A DNA stretch of 64,000 nt, taken from the NCBI GenBank assembly GCA_963575745.1, contig CAUYUJ010014629.1, positions 324,667-388,666 on the forward strand, written 5' to 3'. Below the pieces are notes generated by a model. The model was not told the origin of the DNA and did no database searches. It saw nothing but the letters and a program-made list of their open reading frames with translations. The stretch is from Prorocentrum cordatum. Taxonomy: Eukaryota > Sar > Dinophyceae > Prorocentrales > Prorocentraceae. Positions within the stretch are counted from its first letter, which is position 1; every line of letters starts with the position of its first letter. Below are positions 10,141 through 21,551 of the stretch, one piece after another. The translations under genes were made by a program, and so were the position numbers.

Positions 10141-11145
10141 GACTTGAGGCCTGAATATGGAGGAAGTATCAGGCGGGAGCCTCGTCTGTGAGAGAATTGT
10201 GAGGAAGTCTCAGGCGGGAGCCCCCTCCCTATGGGGCCCGCACTTCATGTTGGCAATCCGAGCGGGTCACCCTGAAACCTGTAACTGTCGTCACTTTTGC
10301 GCTCCTGAGGTTTGATTACTCAGGCGGGAGCCCCCTCCCTATGGGGCCCGCACTTCATGTTGGCAATCCGAGCGGGTCATCCGCAACGTGTAACTGTCGT
10401 CACTTTTGGGCTCTTGAGGCCTGAATATGGAGGAAGTCTCGAGCGGGAGCCCCGTCTGTGAGTGAATTGCGAGGAAGTCTCAGGCGGGAGCCCCCTCCCT
10501 ATGGGGCCCGCACTTCATGTTGGTAATCCGAGCGGGTCATCCGCAACGTGCAACTGTCGTCACTTTTGGGCTCTTGAGACCTGAATATGGAGGAAGTCTC
10601 GAGCGGGAGCCTCGTCTGTGAGTGAATTGTGAGGAAGTCTCAGGCGGGAGCCCCCTCCCTATGGGGCCCGCACTTCATGTTTGAATCCGAGCGGGTCATC
10701 CGCAACGTGCAACTGTCGTCACTTTTGGGCTCTTGAGGCTGAATATGGAGGAAGTCTCGAGCGGGAGCCTCGTCTGTGAGTGAATTGCGAGGAAGTCTCA
10801 GGCGGAAGCCCCCTCCCTATGGGGCCCGCACTTCATGTTCGAATCCGAGCGGGTCATCCGCAACGTGTAACTGTCGTCACTTTTGGGCTCTTGAGGCCTG
10901 AATATGGAGGAAGTCTCGAGCGGGAGCCTCGTCTGTGAGTGAATTGCGAGGAAGTCTCAGGCGGGAGCCCCCTCCCTATGGGGCCCGCACTTCACGTTCG
11001 AACCGAGCGGGTCATCCGCAACGTGCAACTGTCGTCACTTTTGGGCTCTTGAGGCCTGAATATGGAGGAAGTCTCGAGCGGGAGCCTCGTCTGTGAGTGA
11101 ATTGCGAGGAAGTCTCAGGCGTGAGCCCCCTCCCTACGGGGCCCG
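10141..11145 (+). repeat. 158-160 bp satellite, block 1 (about 6 units)
   Basis: Unit landmarks in order: GAGGAAGTCTCAGGCGGGAG, CCCCTCCCTATGGGGCCCGC, TTCATGTTCGAATCCGAGCG, GGTCATCCGCAACGTG, GTCGTCACTTTTGGGCTCTT, CCTGAATATGGAGGAAGTCT. The block GAGGAAGTCTCAGG recurs at 10471, 10631, 10789, 10948 and 11106. The second unit is shortened to about 110 bp. Confidence 0.9.
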
Positions 11146-11360
11146 CTTCCTGAGGCGCTGGCCGAGGCGGCGACGGCGCTGAAGAATTGATTTGCTCGCC
11201 CCGACGAGGGGGAAGGGGAGGTGCACATGGAGAAAAGGCAGGGGGATGAGGAGGGAAGGGGCATGGGGGAGGCCGACGACGTGGAGGAGGTGGCGCGAGA
11301 GGAGGAGGTCAGCATCACCATCACCATCGCACGATCACTCACCATCATCGGCACCGAACG

Positions 11361-11439
<79 letters not shown>

Positions 11440-11476
11440 GCATCAGCATCATCATCATCATCAGCATCAGCATTAG

Positions 11477-11517
<41 letters not shown>

Positions 11518-11560
11518 GCATCATCGTCATCATCATCATCACTACTCGCTGACTTGAGGC
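11146..11560 (+). repeat. GA-rich module plus ATC tract, copy 1
   Basis: GGCCGAGGCGGCGACGGCGC, then GCACATGGAGAAAAGGCAGG, GGCATGGGGGAGGCCGACGA and GTGGCGCGAGAGGAGGAG, running directly into the ATC tract at 11360-11545. In copies 2 and 3 the same module runs into GGA repeats instead, so this copy looks like a deletion join. Confidence 0.75.
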
Positions 11561-12604
11561 CTGAATATGGAGGAAGTATCAGGCGGGAGCCCCGTCTGTG
11601 AGTGAATTGTGAGGAAGTCTCAGGCGGGAGCCCCCTCCCTATGGGGCCCGCACTTCATGTTGGTAATCCGGGCGGGTCATCCTGAAACCTGTAACTGTGG
11701 TCATTTTTGCGCTCCTGAGGTTTGATTACTGAGGAAGTATCAGGCGGGAGCCTCGTCTGTGAGTGAATTGTGAAGAAGTCACAGGCGGGAGCCCCCTCCC
11801 TATGGGGCCCGCGCTTCATGTTCGAATCCGAGCGGGTCATCCGCAACGTGCAACTGTCGTCACTTTTGGGCTCTTGAGGCTTGAATATGGAGGAAGTCTC
11901 GAGCGGGAGCCTCGTCTGTGAGTGAATTGCGAAGAAGTCTCAGGCGGAAGCCCCCTCCCTATGGGGCCCGCACTTCATGTTGGTAATCCGAGCGGGTCAT
12001 CCGAAACGTGTAACTGTCGTCAGGCTTGGGCTCCTGAGGCCTGAATATGGAGGAAGTCCCGAGCGGGAGCCTCGTTTGTGAGTGAATTGCGAGGAAGTCT
12101 CAGGCGGAAGCCCCCTCCCTATGGGGCCCGCACTTCATGTTCGAATCCGAGCGGGTCATCCGCAACGTGCAACTGTCGTCACGTTTGGGCTCTTGAGGCC
12201 TGAATATGGAAGAAGTCTCGAGCGGGAGCCTCGTCTGCGAGTGAATTGCGAAGAAGTCTCAGGCGGAAGCCCCCTCCCTATGGGGCCCACACTTCATGCT
12301 CGAATCTGAGCGGGTCATCCGAAACGTGTAACTGTCGTCATTGTTGTGCTCTTGAGACCTGAATATGGAGGAAGTCTCGAGCGGGAGCCTCGTGTGTGAG
12401 TGAATTGCGAGGAAGTCTCAGGCGGGACCCCCCCCCCCCCCTTATGGGGCCCGCACTTCATGTTCGAATCCGAGCGGGTCATCCGCAACGTGCACCTGTC
12501 GTCACTTTGGGGCCCTTGAGACCTGAATATGGAGGAAGTCTCGAGCGGGAACCTCGTCTGTGAGTGAATTGCGAGGAAGTCTCACGCGGGAGCCCCCTCC
12601 CTAC
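11561..12604 (+). repeat. 158-160 bp satellite, block 2 (about 6 units)
   Basis: Same unit as block 1. The ATG-Cys-Glu-Glu style open frames here arise when the unit is 159 bp (53 codons) and are not taken as genes. Confidence 0.9.
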
Positions 12605-13144
12605 GGGGCCCGCTTCCCGAGGCGATGGCCGAGGCGGCGACGGCGCTGAGGAAAATGGATTTGCTTGCCCCGACGAGGGGAAAGGGGATGTGCACATGGA
12701 GAAAAGGCAGGGGGATGAGGAGGGAAGGGGCATGGGGGAGGCCGACGACGAGAGGGAGGTGGCGCGAGAGGAGGAGGGGGAGGAGGAGGAGGAGGAGGAG
12801 GAGGAGGAGGAGGAGGATGAGAAAGAGGAGGAGGAAGAGAAATAGAAGGGGGAAGACAGGGCAGTGCAGGGGGCGAGAGGAGAGGGTGTCCGCCAGGGGG
12901 AGGAGGAAAGGGCAAAGGGTAAGCTAAACAGATTCTCATGTGGGGTCCTACCGTCGGAGTAATTTTCTCTGCGCACCCTCCGCGCAGGATCTTTCCTCCT
13001 CCTCTTCTTCCCTCTCCTCTGCTCCTCTTTGCTTCCTCCTCCGCATCATCATCACCATCACCATCACTCCCCACTCATCATCATCATCACCATCAGCATC
13101 ACCATCACCATCGCACGATCACTCACCAGCATCGGCATCGAACG

Positions 13145-13236
<92 letters not shown>

Positions 13237-13255
13237 TATCATCACTACTCGCTGA
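12605..13255 (+). repeat. GA-rich module, GGA run and ATC tract, copy 2
   Basis: The module continues through a GGA run (12770-12840), GGAAGACAGGGCAGTGCAGG and AAGGGTAAGCTAAACAGATT to TCCTACCGTCGGAGTAATT. It then joins the CTGCGCACCCTCCGCGCAGG, CCTCC and ATC sequence also present at 9750-10130. Confidence 0.75.
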
Positions 13256-14715
13256 CTTGAGGCCTGAATATGGAGGAAATGTCAGGCGGAGTCTCGTTTG
13301 TGAGTGAATTGTAACGAAGTCTCAGGCGGGAACCCCCTCCCTATGGGGCCCGCACTTCATGTTCGAATCCGAGCGGGTCATCCGCAACGCACGTTTGGGC
13401 TCTTGAGACCTGAATATGGAGGAAGTCTCGAGCGGGAGCCTCGTCTGTGAGTGGATTGCGAGGAAGTCTCAGGCGGGAGCCCCCTCCCTATGGGGCCCGC
13501 ACTTCATGTTCGAACCCGAGCGTCATCCGCAACGTGTAACTGTCGTCACCGTTGGGCTCTCGAGGCCTGAATATGGAGGAAGTATCAGGCGGGAGCCTCG
13601 TCTGTGAGTGAATTGTGAAGAAGTCTCAGGCGGGAGTCCCCTCCCTATGGGGCCCGCACTTCATGTTCGAATCCGAGCGGGTCATCCGCAACGTGCAACT
13701 GTCGTCACTTGTGGGCTCTTGAGATCTGAATATGGAGGAAGTATCAGGCGGGAGCCTCGTCTGTGAGTGAATTGTGAGGAAGTCTCAGGCGGGAGTCCCC
13801 TCCCTATGGGGCCAGCACTTCATGTTCGAATCCGAGCGGGTCATCCGCAACGTCTAACTGTCGTCACGTTTGGGCTCTTGAGGCCTGAATATGGAAGAAG
13901 TCTCGAGCGGGAGCCTCGTCTGTGAGTGAATTGTGAGGAGGTCTCAGGCGGGAGCCCCCTCCCTATGGGGCCCGCACTTCATGTTCGAATCCGAGCGGGT
14001 CATCCGCAACGTTTAACTGTCGTCACTTTTGGGCTCTTGAGGCCTGAATATGGAGGAAATCTCGAGCGGGAGCCTCGTCTGCGAGTGAATTGCGAAGAAG
14101 TCTCAGGCGGGAGCCCCCTCCCTATGGGGCCCGCACTTCACGTTGGTAATCCGAGCGGGTCATCCTGAAACCTGTAACTGCTGTCACTTTTGCGCCCCTG
14201 AGGTTTGATTACTGGGGAAGTATCAGGCGGGAGCCTCGTCTGTGGTGAATTGCGAGGAAGTCTCAGGCGGGAGCCCCCTCCCTATGGGGCCCGCACTTCA
14301 TGTTGGAATCTGAGCGGGTCATCCGCAACGTGTAACTGTCGTCACTTTTGGGCTCTTGAGGACTGAATATGGAGGAAGTATCAGGCGGGAGCCTCGTCCG
14401 TGAGTGAATTGTGAGGAAGTCTCAAGCGGGAACCCCTTCCCTATGGGGCCCGCACTTCATGTTCGAATCCGAGCGGGTCATCCGCAACGTCTAACTGTCG
14501 TCACGTTTGGGCTCTTGAAACTTGAATATGGAGGAAGTATCAGGCGGGAGCCTCGTCTGTTAGTGAATTGTGAGGAAGTCTCAGGCGGGAGTCCCCTCCC
14601 TATGGGGCCCGCACTTCATGTTCGAATCCGAGCGGGTCATCCGCAACGTGCAACTGTCGTCACTTTTGGGCTCTTGAGACTTGAATATGGAGGAAGTCTC
14701 GAGCGGGAGCCTACG
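13256..14715 (+). repeat. 158-160 bp satellite, block 3 (about 9 units)
   Basis: Nine occurrences of the CACTTCATGTTCGAATC landmark or its GTTGGTAATCC variant, between about 13350 and 14640. Confidence 0.9.
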
Positions 14716-15118
14716 GCCCAGCCCGAAGGTTTGTCCCGACGGCTTCGCGATCTAGCCGTCGGCAGACGCGCGCGCGCTGGCCGAGGCGGCGACGGCGCTG
14801 AGGAAAATGGATTTGCTTGCCCCGACGAGGGGGAAGGGGAGGTACACATGGAGAAAAGGCAGGGCGATGAGGAGGGAAGGGGCATGGGAGAGGCCGACGA
14901 CGAGGAGGAGGTGGCGCGAGAGGAGGAGGAGGAGGAGGAGGAGGAGGAGGAGGAGGAGGAGGAGAAAGAGGAGGAGGAAGAGAAATAGAAGGGGGAAGAG
15001 AGGGCAGTGCAGGGGGCGAGAGGAGAGGGTGTCCGCCAGGGGGAGGAGGAAAGGGCAAAGGGTAAGCTAAACAGATTCTCATGCGGGGTCCTACCGTCGG
15101 AGTAATTATGTTTAAGGT
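14716..15118 (+). repeat. GA-rich module, copy 3, ending in the TIR
   Basis: Starts with a sequence not seen in copies 1 and 2, containing a 9 bp hairpin (CCGACGGCT ... AGCCGTCGG near 14737-14761). It then follows copy 2 to TCCTACCGTCGGAGTAATT and enters the right terminal inverted repeat. Confidence 0.7.
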
Positions 15119-15170
15119 ATTTTCTATTTTTCGTCGAAAATCCCCCTGTAGGGGGGCAGGCCCGACTTAA
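15119..15170 (-). repeat. Right terminal inverted repeat of 5.6 kb element
   Basis: Read on the minus strand it begins TTAAGTCGGGCCTGCCCCCC and continues through CTACAGGGGG and TCGACGAAAAATAG, matching the left end. Confidence 0.8.
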
Positions 15171-15178
15171 GACTGGGG
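15171..15178. repeat. 8 bp target-site duplication (right)
   Basis: GACTGGGG, identical to 9540-9547. Confidence 0.75.
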
Positions 15179-16150
15179 CGGGGCTTCCAGGAGCTCCGGG
15201 AAGACCAGGGAGCCGGGAACCTGCAGGGGCGTCCAAAGGGGGGCCCCTGGGCGACGGACCCGCGGGTTCCCATATCGGCAAGCAAGCAAGCAAGAAGTCA
15301 TACACCCGGAGGAGCGTAGGACACTGGACTGGAAAAATGCTGCGGGCCAAAAACTCAAACTCGGACCGCGCGGCGCTATACGGTCAGCTTTGCTGAGCGT
15401 GCGAATTGCCGCCAGGAAACTTCGTCGTCAGCCAAGAGTGGGTTTAACTTTGATATGCCGCCTGCCGCAGCGCAAGCGACTCGTAGCACCTGGGTTGTCC
15501 AATCTGCGCGTGGCCGGCCTACCTTTCTCACGTATCGGTCTGCTGCCGGCCTGAAACTTCCAGAACAAAAGGTGGGGGGTGATTGAGTTTGTTCCCCCCT
15601 GGCTTGGCTTGCAAAAATATAGAAGTGAGAATGGATTCACGAAAACCGATGCGATGGGGGGAAATCCAAATGAAGCTGGACGAAAAACTGAGCAGGCAGC
15701 AGCTGGGGTGGGCAGGGTGCCAGGTTGAGCCCTCTCCGAGCGGGGGTTGGTTTGTGCAGTGTGGCCTCGGTACACGGCTGATTGTGAGAATAGCTGTGCT
15801 AATTACACGGTCGGCGACCCACAGTTGAGCAGTTGCCCCTCCGCCGAAGGGCCAACATGGCCTCTGCTGTACTCAGTTGTATATATACGACCACCCTGCG
15901 GGTGATAAGGAGGTTGGGGGGGAGGGTCCCAGCAATGGGCAACAGTTGTGATTGTTGTTGTGACGATGCCAATGGAGAGTGTTGCGTTGCCGCTCGCTCT
16001 TGAGAGCGTCGGTGTCGAGTTGTTTACATCACCCAACGTTAGTTGGCGCCTTGGTACCATTCGTCCCTCCCCCTGGGAACCTGCCCAACCTGATCAACGG
16101 CAGCCAACGGCGGAATGTGGTCACAGAATCATCATCAACAACAACACGGG
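15179..16150. other. No gene seen
   Basis: GC-rich sequence with short frames only. Four copies of GCAA near 15280-15295 form a tiny tandem run. No RNA gene or coding signal was recognised. Confidence 0.4.
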
Positions 16151-16153
16151 TCG

Positions 16154-16842
<689 letters not shown>

Positions 16843-17035
16843 ACACCGGCGGGACACCGACGGGACACGGGCGGGACACCGGCGGGACACCGCGGGCCCC
16901 CAGACGCCCGGACGGCAATCACTTGGTCCAGCCGCGCCTCAGCCACACGGCACCCCAGCGGGACACCGGGCGGGACACCGCGGGCCCCCAGACGCCCGGA
17001 CGGCAATCATTTGGTCCGGCCGCGCCTCAGCCACA
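16843..17035. repeat. GGGACACCGGC units and an 88 bp tandem duplication
   Basis: Short GGGACACCGGC units lead into two copies of a block starting CGCGGGCCCCCAGACGCCCG at 16891 and 16979, which extends through CAATCA(C/T)TTGGTCC to CCTCAGCCACA. Confidence 0.8.
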
Positions 17036-17409
17036 GGAGACTTTCTCTCGCCCGCCCACGCAGCTTCGCCTCGCCCGCACGCACGGCACGCACGAACACG
17101 AAACCGAAATCGATTTCCCCGTAGGGGGGCTCTCCGTTCCACTTCGATCTCACCCACCAACCTCCGACAGAGGTCCTGGCTCGGGGCGTCGGGCGTGGAT
17201 GCCAGAGTGAGACTGGTTTTCATTCCGTCTCTCCCTGATCCTCCCTCCTCCTCCCAGCGTAACGATAGTCACGAGCATGCATTCAAACTGGTTGGGAACC
17301 CTGGTGGGAGCACCCCGTCCACCTCGAGTGAGACGGTGTCGATGAGAGGAGTGCTGCGAATCGGCGGTGGGAGAAAAAAGAAGCAGCCGATGATAATAAG
17401 GGAAAGCAA

Positions 17410-17452
<43 letters not shown>

Positions 17453-17760
17453 ACACACACACACACACGGTGACGCGTAGATGTAAAGGCGAGGAAGGAA
17501 CACGGAAGCCCAAATGAAGAAGCACGCGCTCCCTCTCCAAAGGACGGGAACTACGCTCGAGCACCAACACACAGATGCTGTCCATCGTCCTGGGAAAGGA
17601 TCGGTAAGCATAAACGCCCCTCCTGGCTTGGCCAGGGAGACACGCACGCACATACACGCACACACACAAACACACACACACACACACCTACGCACACACG
17701 CACGCACGCACGCACGCACGCAAACACACACACACACACACACACACAAACAAACACATA
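17410..17760. repeat. CA microsatellites
   Basis: CA run at 17410-17468 and CA/ACGC-rich runs at 17640-17760, with GCACGCACGCACG in the middle. Confidence 0.9.
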
Positions 17761-17894
17761 CGCCGATCCTGGCGTGGATCGTTCGATCTTGCACGATCAT
17801 GGCATTTCGACAGCGCCGATCGTTCCATATCGCCGAGCTCCAAAACACTGGCTGGCGTTGTACATTGAACGCCCGCCCTGAGGTCGCCGCCGCG

Positions 17895-18840
17895 TCAACG
17901 CGGCGCTAACCTGCCATAACTATCCACACAGGCACGAACCTGCCGTATCTGCTTCGATCCCGTCGCCCCAAATTCCTGGTCCACAGGACCGCTGTCCGCC
18001 GCAGCCGCCTGCCGCCCGCCAACGGGGGGCTCGCCTGCGACGGCCTCAGCCTCGGCGCCAGTAGGCCGGCAGGCCACAAGCCCCTCGGAGGCCTCCGAGG
18101 CCTCAAAAGCCTCGGAGACCTCGGAAGCCTGGCAGGCCTCTGCCTCGACGGCGGCGGGCTGGGCGATGGCGGACGCCACGGGGGCTTCGGCCCCGGCGGC
18201 AACCAGCAGGCCCCCGGCTGGCGCCGCTGCCGACTCGGCGGCCGGCTGGTCGGCAGCGGCGCACGCCTCAGAAGCCTCGGCCTGGGAGGCCGCTGGCGGC
18301 TCCGCCGCCACCGCCCCGGCGCCCGCGGCGGCCGGCTGGCAGGCAGCAGCGGGCGCCTCGGCCTCGTCGGCTGCCGACGTGCCCGATGCCGGCTCCGCGG
18401 CGCCTGCGGTGGCCGGCTGGCCCCCGTCGGCGAGCGCCTCGGCGGCCTCGGCCTCGGGCGACTGCGGCGGGCGGCAGGCGGGCACCTCCACCGCCCCGGC
18501 AGGCGCCACGGCGGCCTCCGGCTCGGCTCGGCCCAGCTGGTCGCCCCCGGAAGCCTCGGCCTGGACGGCCGGGCGGGCGCCGCTGGGCTCCTCGGGGGCC
18601 TCGCGGTCCGCAGCCTCTGGCCAGCTGGCGATAGTCGCCTCGGTCGGGCACCCCGCCCCCCCCCGAGGCCTCGCTCTCCCCATCCCAGGCCTCCGGCGCA
18701 TGGAGCAAAGAGTCCAGGCGGTCGGCTTGACGCCATGGTTGGCCTCTGGAGGCCTGCTGCGCCGGGCCTCGAGACCGTCAAGGAACAACAGCGGATGAAA
18801 AACCAGCCCTGGGGAAGTGGTCGAGATGTCCTGGGGCCCA
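17895..18840 (-). CDS. Possible Ala/Glu/Pro-rich coding exon
   Basis: A minus-strand frame is open from about 18840 to a stop at 17895. It has no ATG at the 5' end (the first candidates are TTG/CTG codons), so it would be an internal or terminal exon. The product is Ala-rich with scattered Glu, Pro and Cys, in loose units such as PAAVEAEACQ and SEAFEASEASE, ending RACVDSYGRLAPR. No domain is recognisable. Overlapping plus-strand frames (18166-18798, and 18817-19035 with HIEALDDW and EVSTYYLETCLY) are also protein-like, and GC-rich DNA often leaves both strands open, so even the strand is uncertain. Confidence 0.25.
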
Positions 18841-19361
18841 CGCGTCGAACATATCGAAGCGCTGGACGACTGGGCTGGACTCCGCGGTCCGCCTGCCTGG
18901 TCAGACTACTGCGGCCCTGGTAGTGGACCCCTTGACGGCGGCCATGGCCTGGAAGTGTCCACGTACTATCTGGAGACATGTCTCTACCCCACGGACGCTT
19001 ACCATCCTGACCAGCACCCCCACCTCAAACCAGGTGCGGCCACACAGCGGAGCCTGGAGGGTCCACGGGGAAGGCAAGCGAGAGATCCGAACTTGAGAAA
19101 GCTACTTCGCTCTCGGCCCCTACCAGTCCCCTCGCCCCTCCCAGGCATCGTCCCAGCCAGCCCCCGAGCCGAGCGCGAGCGCGATACGGGGGCACGCGAT
19201 TGTCCTCTCGCGCCCTGGTGAGCGACGCGGGAAACGAGGCCTTGCGCACCAAGGCACAGCGACCTGACGCGGCGGCTCACGCAGGGCGCCACCGCGGTGC
19301 AGGCCGCCAGCGCGGCGCACCTCGTGTGCAGGCGCTTGTGTGCGACCTTTACTCAAGATCG

Positions 19362-19576
19362 CCCAGATGGGGTCGGAGCAGCTGGGGTCGGAGGACCGCG
19401 CCACATCGCCGATGCATCGCCGATGCATCGGCAGAGCACCGGCGATGCATTGGCGGCGGCGGCGGCGGCGATGCATGGGCGGCGTCGGTGTGGAGAAGCT
19501 CGGGCTCCACCACATCGACTCGCATCGCAAATACTTCGGTGCTGCGGCGCGACCCTCCGACCCCACATGGGAGGCA
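19362..19576. mobile_element. GATGCATCGG inverted-repeat element, copy 2
   Basis: The left arm CCCAGATGGGGTCGGAGCAG, GGTCGGAGGACCGCGCC and the right arm GGCGCGACCCTCCGACCCCA, ATGGGAGGC are inverted relative to each other. Between them are short repeats of CGATGCATCGGC and GGCGGC plus the core GGCGTCGGTGTGGAGAAGCT. About 215 bp and non-coding. Confidence 0.65.
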
Positions 19577-20804
19577 CGGACTTACGCAGGTAGCCTGCGC
19601 GCACACGCCTGTCCTCGCAAGCCCGCCTCCCTGCCCAAAACGTTTACCTGCGGTCTGCTTCGTCCCAGCGCGCACGGGCCCGCCTGCTCCGGCTGGCCGC
19701 CCGGCGAGGCCACCGGCGGCGCCGCCGAGAGTCCGAGCGCCTCGGGCTGGGCGAGAGAGCGGCGGACCCCAGGAAGCAAGATGGAAAAAAGGCCGCGAAG
19801 CGAATCTACACTCACTTTTTTGATCTGCAGGGCGAGAGCGAACCTCTTCCGCTGAAAGCTAAGCGGGGCGCGCACAGCTTTAATTAGCAGAGAACGGGCG
19901 GACGGAAGGAGGCGGGGCCTCACGCGGCCGGGAGAGGGCGAAGCCCAGGGATCAGGCGGTGCCGAAGTTGACGTGCAGGAAAAGGAACACCTTGGACAGG
20001 AGCCCGGTGGTGAAGCCCCGGGAGGAAGAAAGCCAGTGGTGGTGCCGTCAGCGGCGCTTCGAAAACACCAGCGAATCTACACTCACACGAGAGCAGGAAA
20101 ACCCTGGAGTCCCGCACGAGGTCCCCAGGGAGTGGAGGATCCACTCGAGGGCGCGCCCACGACGGCGACGGACGGCGGACGACGACGAAGGCGTGTCCAG
20201 CGGGCGCGCCTTCGCCACGCCAGCAGGCACCGCCGCGGCTATCTCGGCGCGATCCTGGCTGGCGGGCGCGGCGGGGGGGGGTCGGAAGCGGCCAAGAGGG
20301 GGTGCAAATCATGACTGGCGGCATGTGCGCGGCCCAGCGGGGGGGCCAGGGACGTAATGAAATAAGAAGAGGCGCCATAAAATCTGGGGAAATATCATGG
20401 ACCCCGCCATGATATCCACCCCCCCCCCCTAGTCATCACCCCCCTCTTTTCCGCCCCCGAATGTGGTGGTGCAAACACATGCCGCTTCACTGCCAGGGGA
20501 ACCGATGACCCCGGGCCCCAGCAAGCCGTGGATGTGTACATCCTCGGGCGCGAGGGGGGGGCAAAGGATGTCTGCACCCAGTGGCTCCTGGGGCCACGGG
20601 CCATCGGCCTCCTGGGCGGTGAAGATGTGGCCGGGCGGCGGCGGGAGGGGAAACAGGACGCGCGGCGGGGGATGGGGGGGACAACGGGGGGTAAAGCTCG
20701 CTCGAGGAGTCGCGTTTCCACTCGCGAGGTCTCTCGGGGGGCGAGGGGGAGCCCGTTCGAGGAAGGGGAAGAAAGGGAGGAGAGGGGGAAAGGAGGACAG
20801 GGGG
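19577..20804. other. No confident gene
   Basis: GC-rich, with short open frames on both strands only. The 17-mer AGCGAATCTACACTCAC occurs exactly twice, at 19799 and 20070. Confidence 0.35.
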
Positions 20805-20939
20805 AGAATGATGATGATGATGCTGATGCTGATGCTGATGCTGATGCTGATGCTGATGTTGATGCTGATGCTGCTGCTGATGATGATGATGATGATGATG
20901 ATGCTGATGATGATGATAATGATGATGAAGATGATGGTT

Positions 20940-20971
<32 letters not shown>

Positions 20972-21180
20972 GGTGATGATTGCGATGAGGCTGATGCTGA
21001 TGTGACGATGATGATATTGATGATGGTGGTCTTGATGATGACGGTGGTGCTGATGTTGATGGTGATGGCGACGATGATGGTGATGATGATGGTGATGGTG
21101 GTGGTGATGATGATGTTGCTGCTGGTGGTGATGGTGGTGATGATGGTGATGATGAGGATGGTGGTGCAAATCCTTCAAAC
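20805..21180. repeat. TGA/TGG triplet tract (opposite orientation)
   Basis: GATGATGCTGATGCTGATGC, then GATGATGG and GGTGATGATG variants: the complement of the ATC tracts elsewhere in the window. Confidence 0.9.
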
Positions 21181-21550
21181 GAGGACGGGCGGGCTTGGGA
21201 GTTTGATAACAAACATACGTTCGTGCGGCCCTTCCTCAGTATCCAACACAACACACACACACACACACACTACAGTTGTCTCTACTCCGAAGACGATGAC
21301 CATGGTCATTGTGTTATTTGTACGGCAGAAGAGAACGGTGGCACGAAGCGTTTGCAATGATTCCGAGAACGCATCGAGCACGAGCAGACAGCCTTGACGC
21401 ACATTTGGCAAAACTACATCACGGCTTCAGGCCGCAAATCATCCACATACTGGACCGAAGCAACTCGTCAGTAGCGCATCGAATGGATTCAGCCGTCGGG
21501 TCGGCAACCCTGATAGCGAAACGTACCGATGCAGATTTGCACACGACGCC
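21181..21550. other. No gene seen; short CA run
   Basis: CA run at 21248-21272. The rest has short frames only. Confidence 0.4.
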
Positions 21551-21551
21551 G

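Larger units (their letters stand above)
9548..15170. mobile_element. 5.6 kb TIR element packed with satellite DNA
   Basis: The left end (9548-9599, starting TTATGTCGGGCG) and the right end (15119-15170, starting TTAAGTCGGGCC on the minus strand) are inverted repeats over about 52 bp, including CTACAGGGGG and TCGACGAAAAATA. The flanks are an exact 8 bp duplication. The first 140 bp also match the body of the 161 and 191 bp elements at 43.2-43.8 kb, so the parent was a short element of about 170-190 bp. The interior is about 21 copies of a 158-160 bp repeat, three ATC tracts and three copies of a GA-rich module. No transposase frame was seen. Eight-base duplications occur in hAT- and P-type families, but the TIR start does not let me assign a superfamily. 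Confidence 0.75.

Noticed and set aside
10141-14640. TTCGAATCC in each 158 bp satellite unit looks like a tRNA T-loop / B box
   Set aside because: The flanking bases do not form a T-stem, no anticodon arm or A box is found at the right distance, and the word varies (GTTGGTAATCC) among units.
12082-14700. Open frames starting MNCEEVSGGSPLP in the satellite
   Set aside because: They exist only where the unit length is a multiple of three and are repeated with the satellite; there is no sign of a start context or other domain.
17111-17145. TCGATTTCCCCGTAGGGGGG as an end of the 5.6 kb element family
   Set aside because: It resembles the TIR interior, but the terminal GTCGGGC and any partner end are missing.
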